Shown: positions 1 through 8,106 of the stretch, in pieces
Layout of the letters: each line of letters begins with the position of its first letter
How positions within the stretch are numbered: the first letter of the stretch is position 1
NCBI GenBank assembly: GCA_019510535.1
Contig: JAEKKE010000086.1
Location: 1 to 16,864, forward strand
Direction of reading: 5' to 3'
Source: Acidobacteriota bacterium
GTDB lineage: Bacteria; Acidobacteriota; Terriglobia; Terriglobales; Acidobacteriaceae
Length of the DNA stretch: 16,864 nt
The notes under the pieces: model-generated
What the model was told of the DNA's origin: nothing
Database searches by the model: none
What the model saw: only the letters and a program-made list of their open reading frames with translations
Translations under genes and position numbers: made by a program

Positions 1-1742
1 GGGCGTAGAGCGCACATGCCCCGGATAATCAAGTCGATCTCCACTCCTGCCTGGCTGGCGCGATACATGGCTTCGATCAGGCGACGATCGATAAGGCCGT
101 TCATCTTGGCAATGAGATGTGCCGGTTTGCCTGCTTTAGCGTGCTCGATCTCGCGGTCGATCAGCTTTTCAAGATCATCAACGAGTGTGAGTGGGGCCAC
201 CATCAGAGGGCGATAGAGCTCGCCTTCCGCTTCGGCGGTCAGATAGTTGAAGACCGCATGGACGGCATGTGTGATCTCGGGATTCGCAGTCAGCAGGCTG
301 ATATCGGTATAGAAGCGCGAGGTAACCGGATTGTAATTGCCGGTGCCCAGATGGGCATAGCGGCGCATCACACCGTCTGGATCACGGCGAATCATCAGGG
401 CGAGCTTGCAATGAGTCTTCAAGCCGAAGATGCCGTGGAAGACTTGTACACCCGCGTCTTCCAGGGTGCGGGCCCAGCGAATATTCGAGGCCTCGTCAAA
501 CCGGGCCATCAACTCTACGACGACCGTGACGTCCTTCTGCTGCGCTGCATCGACCAGTGCGGCAAACATCGGTGAATCCGCGCTGGTGCGATAAAGCGTC
601 TGCTTCATGCTCACCACCGCAGGATCGGCAGCCGCTGCTTCGATGAATTCCTCGACGACGCTGTAGCTGTCGAAAGGATGATGCAGCATGATGTCTCGAG
701 TGCGCAGCTCATCCCACAGGTCGATGGATTTCCGGTCGAGTCGGTACTCGCGGCCATGGAAGGGCGGATACTTCAGCGCATCGCTGTCAACACCCGAGTA
801 GAGATTCATTAGCCGGGAGAGGTTTACCGGCCCTTCGGTCTTGAAGACCTGCCACGTATCCAGTTCGAAGTTGGCACGCAAACGTTCGACGATCTCCGGG
901 TCCGCGCCTTCGCTCACTTCCAGGCGGACGGCATCGCCTTTGCGGCGATTGTGCAGTTCGCTGCGGACGCTCTCCAGTAGTGAGCGCGTCTCTTCTTCCT
1001 GGAGATAGAGGTTTGAATTCCGGGTTACCCGAAACGCGGTCTTTGCCAGAACCTCGTAGCCGCGGAAGAGACGTTCCGCCTGCGCTTCGATCAGGTCATG
1101 AAGAAAGATGAACTCGGTGCATCCACTGGTGCACGGCAGCTTGACGAAGCGAGGCAACGACCGGGGAACCGTAATTACACCCAGAATCGGTGCGGCGGCG
1201 GCCGCTCCTTTGCGCTTACGCCGAAGAAGCAATGCGATGCAGAGTGCCTTGTTCAGGACTCGCGGGAAAGGATGCGCCGGGTCGATGGTGACCGGAGTCA
1301 GAAGAGGATCAACTTCATCGTTGTAATACTGTTCGGCATACTCCCGAGCTGCATCGTCCAGTTCGCTCCACTCCAGAACCCGGACACCTACGTTCAGCAA
1401 GGCAGGCAGGAGCTGTTCATTCCAGCAACGATACTGGTCGCAGACAAAGGCATGCATCAAGCGGTTGAGCTCTTCGAGGCGCTGCTGCTCGCTCATCCCG
1501 TCATCTGCTTCAGCCTGCGGCGTGACATATCCATCTTCCAGACGCTGTAGTACGCCGGCGACTCGAATTTCGACAAATTCATCGAGATTGCTTGCCGTAA
1601 TGGCGAGGAACTTGACGCGCTCCAGCAATGGATTACGCTCATCCTGCGCTTCTTCCAGCACGCGCCAGTTAAAGCGAAGCCAGCTTTCGTCGCGATTGAA
1701 GAAACGGTGAGGTACAGGCGCCGGGTTCGTTCTACGTGGCAT
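1..1742 (-). CDS. ppk1: Polyphosphate kinase 1 (partial, C-terminal end outside the window)
   Basis: Makes inorganic polyphosphate from ATP, reversibly, through a phospho-histidine intermediate. The frame is open from the ATG at 1742 to the window edge, giving 580 codons of a protein that is usually about 700 residues, so roughly the last 110-130 residues are missing. The N-terminus (FFNRDESWLRFNWRVLEEA) and the following segment NLDEFVEIRVAGV are typical of PPK1. The catalytic region contains KTHCKLALMIRRD with His444, matching the autophosphorylated histidine of the family (His435 in E. coli), followed by RRYAHLGTGNYNP. The second conserved histidine should lie beyond the edge. No good Shine-Dalgarno precedes the ATG. 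It diverges from the small gene at 1971, with repeat copy A between them. The call is secure; only the end is unseen. Confidence 0.95.
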   Translation of the reverse strand, partial: MPRRTNPAPVPHRFFNRDESWLRFNWRVLEEAQDERNPLLERVKFLAITASNLDEFVEIRVAGVLQRLEDGYVTPQAEADDGMSEQQRLEELNRLMHAFVCDQYRCWNEQLLPALLNVGVRVLEWSELDDAAREYAEQYYNDEVDPLLTPVTIDPAHPFPRVLNKALCIALLLRRKRKGAAAAAPILGVITVPRSLPRFVKLPCTSGCTEFIFLHDLIEAQAERLFRGYEVLAKTAFRVTRNSNLYLQEEETRSLLESVRSELHNRRKGDAVRLEVSEGADPEIVERLRANFELDTWQVFKTEGPVNLSRLMNLYSGVDSDALKYPPFHGREYRLDRKSIDLWDELRTRDIMLHHPFDSYSVVEEFIEAAAADPAVVSMKQTLYRTSADSPMFAALVDAAQQKDVTVVVELMARFDEASNIRWARTLEDAGVQVFHGIFGLKTHCKLALMIRRDPDGVMRRYAHLGTGNYNPVTSRFYTDISLLTANPEITHAVHAVFNYLTAEAEGELYRPLMVAPLTLVDDLEKLIDREIEHAKAGKPAHLIAKMNGLIDRRLIEAMYRASQAGVEIDLIIRGMCALR

Positions 1743-1807
1743 AGGAAGTTTCAGCCTATCAGCAGCTTTGATACGGTGTGATAAATCTCAGGTGTCCCGT
1801 ATCCCTT

Positions 1808-1920
1808 GGAGCATTTTTCCTGGAGTAGTGTAGGTTTTCGGCATCCATGGGCGTTTTCCGCAATGAAAACGCCGCTGCACTCCTCTTTCGGGACACCCAG
1901 CAACAGGAAAAATGCTCTAG
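1808..1920 (+). repeat. Dispersed palindromic element, copy A
   Basis: Terminal inverted repeats of 14 perfect bases are GAGCATTTTTCCTG (1809-1822) and its complement CAGGAAAAATGCTC (1904-1917). The right end finishes in CTAG. The core is a hairpin with a 9-base stem GGCGTTTTC (1850-1858), a 6-base loop CGCAAT and GAAAACGCC (1865-1873). The loop and stem carry an ATG (1863) that opens a 30-codon frame ending at TAA 1953-1955, upstream of the 99-aa gene. Strand is given as the one carrying this ATG. The sequence aligns over its whole length with copies B and C, with the same spacing from the hairpin to the left arm. No transposase is nearby. Confidence 0.85.
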
Positions 1921-1933
1921 CTAACCAAAGATT

Positions 1934-1969
1934 GGAAACTCTCATCTCTTTCTAAACAGGAGAGTTTCC
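1934..1969 (+). promoter_or_regulatory. Hairpin overlapping the Shine-Dalgarno of the 99-aa gene
   Basis: A perfect 10-base inverted repeat, GGAAACTCTC (1934-1943) and GAGAGTTTCC (1960-1969), flanks a 16-base loop. The AGGAG ribosome-binding site at 1958-1962 (8 bases before the ATG at 1971) overlaps the right arm by three bases. Folding would therefore partly hide the site and place the stem directly against the start codon. The inverted repeat is seen directly; a role in translational control is inferred. Confidence 0.55.
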
Positions 1970-1970
1970 T

Positions 1971-2270
1971 ATGAATCGTACTACCCGTTTTCTCGCAGCA
2001 TGCCTCGTTGCCACGTTGCCTGCCGCCTTCCTGGGTGCTCAGACTGCGAAACAGGATATGAAAGATGCCGGTCATGAGACGAAACAGGCTGCCAAGGACA
2101 CCGGCAGCGGCGTCAAGAAGGGAACCAAGAAGTCGGCTCATGTGGTTGGTGAAAAGACAGAAGAGGGCTGGGACGCCACCAAGCACGGCACCAAAAAGGC
2201 TTACCAGAAGACCAAATCGGGCACAAAGAAAGCCGCCAACAAAGTCGACGGCGATCCGAATACAAAATAG
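1971..2270 (+). CDS. Small exported Lys/Ala-rich repeat protein (hypothetical)
   Basis: A 99-residue protein of no family I can name. Residues 1-23 form a clear signal peptide (basic NRTTR, a hydrophobic stretch, cleavage probably after LGAQ), so the product should be exported. The mature part is very rich in Lys, Ala, Thr and Gly and low in hydrophobics. It contains an imperfect repeat GTKKA seen three times (VKKGTKKSA, TKHGTKKAY, TKSGTKKAA) after an amphipathic KQDMKDAGHETKQAAKDTG stretch. This composition resembles LEA-like or other disordered, polyanion-binding proteins, but that is inference only. The start is supported by AGGAG 8 bases upstream. It converges on the VOC gene with only 9 bases between the stops and no obvious terminator. 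Confidence 0.8.
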   Translation: MNRTTRFLAACLVATLPAAFLGAQTAKQDMKDAGHETKQAAKDTGSGVKKGTKKSAHVVGEKTEEGWDATKHGTKKAYQKTKSGTKKAANKVDGDPNTK

Positions 2271-2279
2271 TCCGTTAGT

Positions 2280-3062
2280 CTAGCTGCCGTGTTCGCGGAA
2301 CTCCACGATATTCCCGTCGGGGTCCGTTGTGGAGAGTGCGTTTTTCGCGCGCGTGAAGGGAACGCCACGCTTCGTCAGATCTGCTGCCGCTTCCCTAAGG
2401 CTCTTTACCTGGAAGGCAACCCGCATGCGGGCTCCGATCTGATCGTCCTCAATCACAACGGTTTCACCGGAGGTGCCGGGGATGGCGAAGCTGCCGGTTT
2501 TGGTAATCGGGAAGTGGAGCTTCTCAGAGTAGTAAGCGCGGGCAGCAGGGACATCCTTCATCGCGAGGGAGACACTGATTAACTTCGGACCGACAGGACT
2601 TCCCAGATGCTTGCCGTGGTCGTTGGAGTGGAGTGAGCCAGGCATGTACTGGGTGTATTCGATGTTCTGTTTCTCGGGGCCTTCCATGGTGAATAACAGA
2701 TTGCCGGCGCCGGCTTTCTTGAGGTCGTGCGGCTTCAGGTCTTCACGTTCGTACTGCTTATGCAGCGATTCCAGATCGCTGCCATAGAAGCAGAGGTGCA
2801 GGAAACCGATCTGCGGCTGTTTCTCGGTCTGCGGGTAGAGCTCGATGAACTGATCGTCGTTGATCTTGATGAAGGAACGGTCCAGAACGCCCTTGTTGTC
2901 GATCGTAAAGGCCTCAAGAAAACCAATCTTCTCGTAGAAGGCACGGGAGGCTGGGACATCTTTGACGCGTATGGCGACATGGGCCAGGCCGTCCATGGGG
3001 ACCGATTGTGCAGATACAGCGGCTGTGACGCACAGCAGCAGGAAGAGCAGCAGCTTACGCAT
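2280..3062 (-). CDS. Exported two-domain VOC (glyoxalase/bleomycin-resistance-like) protein
   Basis: A 260-residue protein with two vicinal-oxygen-chelate domains, about residues 25-145 (LAHVAIRVKDVPASRAFYEKIGF) and 155-258 (KLISVSLAMKDVPAARAYYSEKLHF, ending DPDGNIVEFREHG). The DPDGN...E ending is typical of the fold, with the Glu in the usual metal-ligand position. Residues 1-20 (MRKLLLFLLLCVTAAVSAQS) form a signal peptide, which is unusual for this mostly cytoplasmic superfamily. The start at 3062 is chosen because it gives the signal peptide and has AAGGA 5 bases upstream; it overlaps the end of ctaA by 8 bases, suggesting coupled translation. Substrate and reaction cannot be read from the sequence. 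A link to cytochrome oxidase assembly or envelope stress is only suggested by position. Confidence 0.85.
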   Translation of the reverse strand: MRKLLLFLLLCVTAAVSAQSVPMDGLAHVAIRVKDVPASRAFYEKIGFLEAFTIDNKGVLDRSFIKINDDQFIELYPQTEKQPQIGFLHLCFYGSDLESLHKQYEREDLKPHDLKKAGAGNLLFTMEGPEKQNIEYTQYMPGSLHSNDHGKHLGSPVGPKLISVSLAMKDVPAARAYYSEKLHFPITKTGSFAIPGTSGETVVIEDDQIGARMRVAFQVKSLREAAADLTKRGVPFTRAKNALSTTDPDGNIVEFREHGS

Positions 3063-3990
3063 GAAGTTCCTTTGTGATTGGGAATGTTTGTCGCGCGGAG
3101 AGCCAGAGAAGAGCCGCCCAGTAGAGATCGGCCCCGAGCAGATGCAGCACCTGCATCCAGGTTGGCGCCAACAGCAGAAGATCGGCAAAGCCAAGCGCAA
3201 TCTGGAAGGCGAGCAGACCGAGAACGAAGTTTGCCAGCGGCGATCCCCAGGAACGTTTCAGTAGCCAGATAACAAATACGGTCGCCAGGAAGGCGCTGAG
3301 CGGGTGCACGCTACGAAGCCGCAGCAACATGGGAGAGCTACTGGCGAAGTCCTGGACGAAGGCAGCGCGCAGCGACGTCGCTGGGAAGAGGGTATCGCCG
3401 AGGGCTGCCAGTGATCCACTTACACCGACGATAAGTGTGCTGAACAGGCCGACGGCGCTTAGCCAGAGATTGGGGCGAGAGATGGTGAAACGCCAGGGAC
3501 GCTCAAGGAAGTACGCAGTTAAGGTATATGCGCCCAGCAGCAACAGGGTATTCGACAGATGGATCGAAAGAAGAACGACTCGCCCGATAGAACGGTTGCC
3601 CGTGACGTAGCCGAGTTTCACCAGCAGGGCGCCAAGAATCGCTTCATTGAATAACAACACGGTTGCGACGACGATGGCCTTACGTGCAGGCTGCAGACGT
3701 TCTGACGTCGCAAAGATCGCGAGCAGAAGTGCGAGCGTAAGGAAGACTGCGCCTCCCGACATCATGCGATGGGTAAACTCAATGATCGTATCGATACGAG
3801 GCGTATGCGGAATAATCTCTCCATTACAGAGTGGCCAGTGATTCCCGCAGCCGGCGCCTGATCCGGTGGCGCGCACAATTGCTCCCCAAAGCACAACGAG
3901 GATATTCCATGCCAGCGTGAGCCAGGCAAGCCGCTTTACATGAGTGGTAGTAAGCCGGGCTGACGCGAGATGGAGTGCGGTAGAGGCCAC
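3055..3990 (-). CDS. ctaA: Haem A synthase (COX15/CtaA family)
   Basis: Oxidises the C8 methyl of haem O to a formyl group, making haem A for aa3-type cytochrome oxidase; an integral membrane enzyme. The 311-residue protein has the expected eight hydrophobic segments in two halves and the four haem-ligand histidines, His74 (in IEFTHR, with the conserved Glu71), His144, His229 and His283. The signature VRATGSGAGCGNHWPLCNG carries the cysteine pair Cys48/Cys55 found in one CtaA subclass. The start is a GTG at 3990 with no strong Shine-Dalgarno; no better start precedes the first membrane segment. No other oxidase-assembly genes (ctaB, coxB) are adjacent. The stop overlaps the start of the VOC gene. 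Confidence 0.93.
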   Translation of the reverse strand: MASTALHLASARLTTTHVKRLAWLTLAWNILVVLWGAIVRATGSGAGCGNHWPLCNGEIIPHTPRIDTIIEFTHRMMSGGAVFLTLALLLAIFATSERLQPARKAIVVATVLLFNEAILGALLVKLGYVTGNRSIGRVVLLSIHLSNTLLLLGAYTLTAYFLERPWRFTISRPNLWLSAVGLFSTLIVGVSGSLAALGDTLFPATSLRAAFVQDFASSSPMLLRLRSVHPLSAFLATVFVIWLLKRSWGSPLANFVLGLLAFQIALGFADLLLLAPTWMQVLHLLGADLYWAALLWLSARQTFPITKELHA

Positions 3991-4048
3991 GGCTTTATTT
4001 TAGTACCGGGACGATGTGGCCGGACCGTGAGCTGCGTCACACGCTCTA

Positions 4049-5005
4049 TTACATTCCAAGTGCATGGCGGGCAATCGGGTAGTCCTTCGCTAATGCCAGC
4101 GCAGCCTGGTATTCCGCCGTTGCTCCTGCTTTGTCTCCCCGGTCTTCCAGAATCTTTCCGAGCAGCACATGTGCACGAAACGCGGGAGCCTGGTCGGATC
4201 TTGCCGGAGAGGCAAGGTACTCCTTGAGCAGCCTTTCTGCCAATGCAGGATCGCGATGCTGTTCGGTCAGGAATGTTGCCGCGTCGAAGCTGGGGCCGGA
4301 ACGGGGACGATCGGTATTGATCACGTCGCGGATAACGGAGACGGCATCATCCACGCGTTTCCGGCGGTCGTAGAAGGCCACCAGATCCATCAGGTTTTCC
4401 GCGGTATGTTTGACCTCGATCTCTTTTTTCAACTCTTGTTCGGCGGCTCCGTAGTCTTTCTCTTTTTCGGCGACCAGAGAAAGGATGCGGTGATATTTCG
4501 CTGCAGAAAGTGGTTGAATACGCTCGGCGAGCTGCCGTGCTTTGTCGGTGCCTCCACCAACAATGGATGGTGCCCGGGCATAGAACTCACCCAGATCGTT
4601 GATGGCATCCAGGCTGGTGGGCGCGAGCTGGAATGCGCGCTCAAACGACGCTACGCTGCGCTTAGCCATGCTGAAGCCTGTAAACGGCCCTGACTTGTCA
4701 GCTTTCAAGCCGTACGCGCGCCCCAGCCAGAGGTAGTAGATCGCATTGCCGGAGTCATTGGCGACAGCCGCTTCGCAATGGGGCACGGCGCGATCTGGAA
4801 GCTCCTGGGCATAGTACGCACGGCACAGAAGATGATGAGATACGGCATCTTTCGGGTTGGACTTAACCGCAGGCTCAAGCGCGGCAGCCACCTCATCTAC
4901 GCGGCCGGCCATAAGCGCAGACCGCGCTTCGTGCACATCCATGGCCCGCATGGAAAGCGTCGAAAAGAGGAGTGTGACGAGCAAAAGCAACTTCTGGTGC
5001 TGCAT
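4049..5005 (-). CDS. Exported tetratricopeptide-repeat protein
   Basis: A 318-residue protein with a signal peptide (MQHQKLLLLVTLLFSTLSMRAM) followed by helical TPR units over most of its length. Examples are ARSALMAGRVDEVAAALEPAVKSNPKDAVSHHLLCRAYYAQ, the segment around SFERAFQLAPTSLDAINDLGEFYARAP, and the last unit AHVLLGKILEDRGDKAGATAEYQAALALAKDYP. It probably acts as a periplasmic scaffold; the partner is unknown. The ATG at 5005 is preferred, with AAGG 9 bases upstream; a TTG two codons earlier (5011) is an alternative. It begins 11 bases after the stop of the HlyD-type adaptor gene, so the two are likely co-transcribed. A 58-base gap with nothing recognisable separates it from ctaA. Confidence 0.85.
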   Translation of the reverse strand: MQHQKLLLLVTLLFSTLSMRAMDVHEARSALMAGRVDEVAAALEPAVKSNPKDAVSHHLLCRAYYAQELPDRAVPHCEAAVANDSGNAIYYLWLGRAYGLKADKSGPFTGFSMAKRSVASFERAFQLAPTSLDAINDLGEFYARAPSIVGGGTDKARQLAERIQPLSAAKYHRILSLVAEKEKDYGAAEQELKKEIEVKHTAENLMDLVAFYDRRKRVDDAVSVIRDVINTDRPRSGPSFDAATFLTEQHRDPALAERLLKEYLASPARSDQAPAFRAHVLLGKILEDRGDKAGATAEYQAALALAKDYPIARHALGM

Positions 5006-5016
5006 AATCAACTGCC

Positions 5017-6318
5017 TTATTGAACGACATCGACCGGCAGGCCGTCTGTCAGTTCGCTGTTATCAACGGAATTGACGGCGACTTTGTCATTGACGGAAAG
5101 TCCACCGGCGATTTCGATGCGTGTCGGGGTTACGGCGGCGCCGACCTGAACAGGGGTTCGTACCAGCTTCCCGTTCACAATGCGGAAGACGTAGCTCTGC
5201 GAGCCCTGGGTATGGAGCGCCTCTCGGGGAACCGCCAGCACATGTGGGTGTTGCAGGATGGTGACGGTGACCGTGACATTGGTATTCGGCAGAAGGTCGC
5301 CATGCGCATCATCGACACTGATAATGCACTCGCCAACGTTACGGGTGCCGTAGTTGATGATGGTCGTCGGCACCGTCTCGACATGTCCGTGCCACACCTT
5401 TCCAGGCTTGGCTTCCCAGACGATGCTCACAGCCTGGTTGACTGCCAGTTTCCCCACATCGGGCTCGTCAAAATAGGCCGTAATCTGGATGCGATCGAGG
5501 TTCGCCATCGAGAGAAGCGTCTCTCCCGCGGGAACAAAGTCCGACTCCTGTATCGGAAGCGAGTAGATCGTTCCATCGAACGGAGCCCGAACATTCAACT
5601 GGTTATAGAGGTTGCGCGCAGACGCGACATAAGCCGAGGCATCGGCCGCCTGTGCCTTAACGCGGGTGCGGTCCTGATTACTGTAACGAGACGCCGGAGA
5701 TGAGCGCTGTTCTAATGCAACAAGAGAGGATTTTGCATTTTCAAGCCGCTGCTGAGCGGCGAGAACCTCGCTTCCAGAGGAAGCTCCTTTCTGCTGGAGC
5801 TGCTGCAGCGCCGCGAGGTCACGCTGAGCCTGCTGTTCCTGCAGGCGCGCCTTCTCCAGATCAGAGGCCATGCCAATCCGTTCATCGGTCGAGCCGCCGC
5901 TCTCCATATCGTGGATGGTTGCCTGGGCGCCGGCCAACGCGGACTGCGCGGTTGCCAGCCGTCCCAACGCCTCAGCATCATTCATGTGAATGAGCAACTG
6001 GCCAGCTTTCACCTTTTCGCCGGCTCCGACGTAAATCCGATCGACCGTTCCCGCCATCGGAGCATGCGCGTCAAAGGGCTCCACGGGCTGAACTTTGCCG
6101 TTGGTTGGGGTAGTGCTGGTCAGATTTTCATACGTAACGGAGGCAGCGTGGACATCGACATTGCTGCGGAACAGGGAGCGCAAACCAAAGCCGACCGCAA
6201 CAATGGCGGCCAGGCCGAGCAAAGCGAAAACGAAAGTGCGAGCAGGACTGGTAGCTTTCTGGGCCATAAGGCGACGAAGCGTCAGTATATCTGACGCAGG
6301 TGGAAGGGTTTGCGGCAC
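5017..6318 (-). CDS. HlyD/MacA-type periplasmic adaptor (membrane fusion protein)
   Basis: The adaptor subunit of a tripartite efflux or secretion pump, linking an inner-membrane transporter to an outer-membrane channel. The 433-residue protein has one N-terminal membrane anchor (about residues 29-48, FVFALLGLAAIVAVGFGL). A split biotinyl-lipoyl domain follows (DAHAPMAGTVDRIYVGAGEKVKAGQLL, completed by NVRAPFDGTIYSLP). Between its halves is a long coiled coil rich in Ala, Gln and Leu (about 105-220). Beta-barrel and membrane-proximal segments finish the protein (HVLAVPREALHTQGSQSYVFRI). The start is a GTG 6 bases after the recJ stop, with GGAT-like pairing inside the end of recJ. An ATG at 6267 lies closer to the anchor but has no ribosome site. 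No ABC or RND transporter gene is in the window, so the partner is unknown. Confidence 0.88.
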   Translation of the reverse strand: MPQTLPPASDILTLRRLMAQKATSPARTFVFALLGLAAIVAVGFGLRSLFRSNVDVHAASVTYENLTSTTPTNGKVQPVEPFDAHAPMAGTVDRIYVGAGEKVKAGQLLIHMNDAEALGRLATAQSALAGAQATIHDMESGGSTDERIGMASDLEKARLQEQQAQRDLAALQQLQQKGASSGSEVLAAQQRLENAKSSLVALEQRSSPASRYSNQDRTRVKAQAADASAYVASARNLYNQLNVRAPFDGTIYSLPIQESDFVPAGETLLSMANLDRIQITAYFDEPDVGKLAVNQAVSIVWEAKPGKVWHGHVETVPTTIINYGTRNVGECIISVDDAHGDLLPNTNVTVTVTILQHPHVLAVPREALHTQGSQSYVFRIVNGKLVRTPVQVGAAVTPTRIEIAGGLSVNDKVAVNSVDNSELTDGLPVDVVQ

Positions 6319-6324
6319 AAAAAG

Positions 6325-8106
6325 TTATCCGGCCGTATGAGCTGGGCGTAGATCGCACAACTCCAGTTCAATTGCATTTCCGAAGTCCGGATTCGTGTTC
6401 TCGCGAATGCGAAAGGCCACGTCGATCATCGCACCCTGCCCCAGACCAAGTTCCTGGAGGCGCGAGGGCCAATGGATCCGCCGGGACCATGCCAGGCAAG
6501 CGATGACGGCGCTGCCTTGCTCCAGTCGCAGACGAAGGTGTTTGTCCTTGAGAACGCGCATATCGAGAATGCGGACGGGACCGGAGCAGAAGACCGGCTC
6601 CGGATTGGAGTGTCCAAAGGGCTCAAAACGATGGAGCTGTTGCACAAATGCGGGCGTAATGCGCTCCAGCGGCAGGGAAGCGTCGCAGTGCAGTTCCGGA
6701 AGCAGGGCTTCCGTCGACATTGCGGAGCGGGCATAGATACCGAGGCTCATTCGCAATTCGGGCACTCTGTCAGAGGGAAGAGAGAACCCGACGGCATGTG
6801 CGTGCCCGCCGAACCGGGTGAAGATCGGAGCGACAGAGTGGACTGCAGTTAATGCATCCAGCAGGTGGAAGCCAGGGATGGACCGCCCGGAGCCGTACGC
6901 CTCACCGTCTTCGTGTGCCAATACAAGGGCGGGACGGTGGGTGCGCTCGACCACGCGCGAGGCCAGGATTCCGATAACGCCTCGGTGCCAGCCGTGTCCG
7001 TCGAGGACGACGGCGCCCGCTTCGGCAAGAGATGTGTCGGCGGCGAGCAACGCTTCGATCTCGTCGAGTGCAGCCTGCTCGGTTGCGCGCCGATCTTCGT
7101 TCAGCCGGTGCAGTTTCTCAGCGATTTCGCGGCCCCGCTCGGGAGAGCGGGTAAGGAACATCTCGACGACATCCGAGGCAATATCCATTCTGCCGGCGGC
7201 GTTGATGCGAGGCGCCAGACGGAAGGCGACCGAGGTCGCTGTCAGCGACTGTCGGCCGGTGAGTTGAGCCAGCTCCATCAGGCAACGGAGACCTGGTTGG
7301 ACAGGTTTGACCAGCTCGCGGAGGCCGATAGCGACGATGACCCGGTTCTCGCCGGTGAGAGCGACGGCATCTGCCACGGTGGCGATCGCTAACAACTTCA
7401 GGAAGCTGGGTAGCAGCTTGGTTCCTACGGTTTCGGCGGGAATATTGGAGCTCTCCAGGAGAGCCTGAGCCAGTTTGAAAGCGACGCCAGCGCCGCAGAG
7501 ATCTTTATTCGGATAAGGGCAGTTAGGCTGATTGGGGTTGATGACGGCAAGTGCCGGAGGTAGACCGCCGATCTCGTCCGGAAGATGGTGGTCGGTGACG
7601 ATCAGGTCGAGCCCGAGAGATTGTGCCTCTTCGGCGGCAGCGAAGGCGCGGATGCCTGTGTCGACGGAGATGACCAGGCGGACACCCATTGCTGCTGCAT
7701 CAGCCAGAACCCCTGCCTGCATCCCATAGCCTTCGCGGATGCGGTGCGGGATATGGTAGCGAACGATGGAGTCGCCGCCGGCGATGCGATCGATGGCCGT
7801 TTTCAGGAGCACGGTGGCGACGGTGCCGTCGACGTCGTAGTCCCCGTAGATCAGGACAGGTTCACGGCGTGCGATGGCGTGGTGAATACGTTCCACGGCG
7901 CCCGCCATCCCCAGCATGGCCGAAGGAGGGTGGAGGTGGCCGATCTCGGGATTAAGAAAAAGGCCGACCTTTTCCGGCGTGTCGAAGCCACGGTTGAGCA
8001 AAAGCTCGGCGATGACCTGCGGAAGGCGCAGTTCACGGGCGAAAGCCTCGGCTTCCTCGAAGGAGACCTCCGGGCTTGTCCAGCGATAGAGCGGTTCGAC
8101 GGCCAC
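6325..8106 (-). CDS. recJ: Single-stranded-DNA-specific exonuclease RecJ
   Basis: A 5'-3' exonuclease on single-stranded DNA, used in RecF-pathway recombination and mismatch and base-excision repair. The 593-residue protein (from the GTG) has the DHH phosphoesterase motifs GDYDVDG (D89-G94), ISVDTG and VTDHHLP (DHH 172-174). The DHHA1 domain follows (GWHRGVIGILASRVV, GSGRSIPGFHLL, FGGHAHAVGFSL), then a C-terminal OB-fold region (HRFEPFGHSNPEPVF). The GTG at 8106 fits the family because EPLYRW follows at once; its first base is the last base of repeat copy B, which also offers AGGA 11 bases upstream. An in-frame ATG at 8163, inside the element, would add 19 residues starting MKTPLYAPPG and is probably not native. 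The adaptor gene follows after 6 bases. Confidence 0.93.
   Translation of the reverse strand: MAVEPLYRWTSPEVSFEEAEAFARELRLPQVIAELLLNRGFDTPEKVGLFLNPEIGHLHPPSAMLGMAGAVERIHHAIARREPVLIYGDYDVDGTVATVLLKTAIDRIAGGDSIVRYHIPHRIREGYGMQAGVLADAAAMGVRLVISVDTGIRAFAAAEEAQSLGLDLIVTDHHLPDEIGGLPPALAVINPNQPNCPYPNKDLCGAGVAFKLAQALLESSNIPAETVGTKLLPSFLKLLAIATVADAVALTGENRVIVAIGLRELVKPVQPGLRCLMELAQLTGRQSLTATSVAFRLAPRINAAGRMDIASDVVEMFLTRSPERGREIAEKLHRLNEDRRATEQAALDEIEALLAADTSLAEAGAVVLDGHGWHRGVIGILASRVVERTHRPALVLAHEDGEAYGSGRSIPGFHLLDALTAVHSVAPIFTRFGGHAHAVGFSLPSDRVPELRMSLGIYARSAMSTEALLPELHCDASLPLERITPAFVQQLHRFEPFGHSNPEPVFCSGPVRILDMRVLKDKHLRLRLEQGSAVIACLAWSRRIHWPSRLQELGLGQGAMIDVAFRIRENTNPDFGNAIELELCDLRPAHTAG

Larger units (their letters stand above)
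1743..1970. other. Intergenic gap between ppk1 and the 99-aa gene
   Basis: This 228-base divergent gap holds repeat copy A (1808-1920) and the ribosome-binding-site hairpin (1934-1969), both listed separately. A 9-base piece GGTGTCCCG at 1791-1799 is complementary to CGGGACACC inside copy A at 1889-1897. It may be a leftover of a second, degraded element. I see no convincing sigma-70 promoter for either flanking gene. Confidence 0.6.

Noticed and set aside
117..1550. Plus-strand open frames within the ppk1 region.
   Set aside because: They are antisense to a continuous, motif-bearing PPK1 reading frame and have no family features of their own.
1863..1955. A 30-codon plus-strand gene MKTPLHSSFG... 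starting in repeat copy A.
   Set aside because: The frame is inherited from the element, has no ribosome site, and changes between copies are mostly amino-acid altering.
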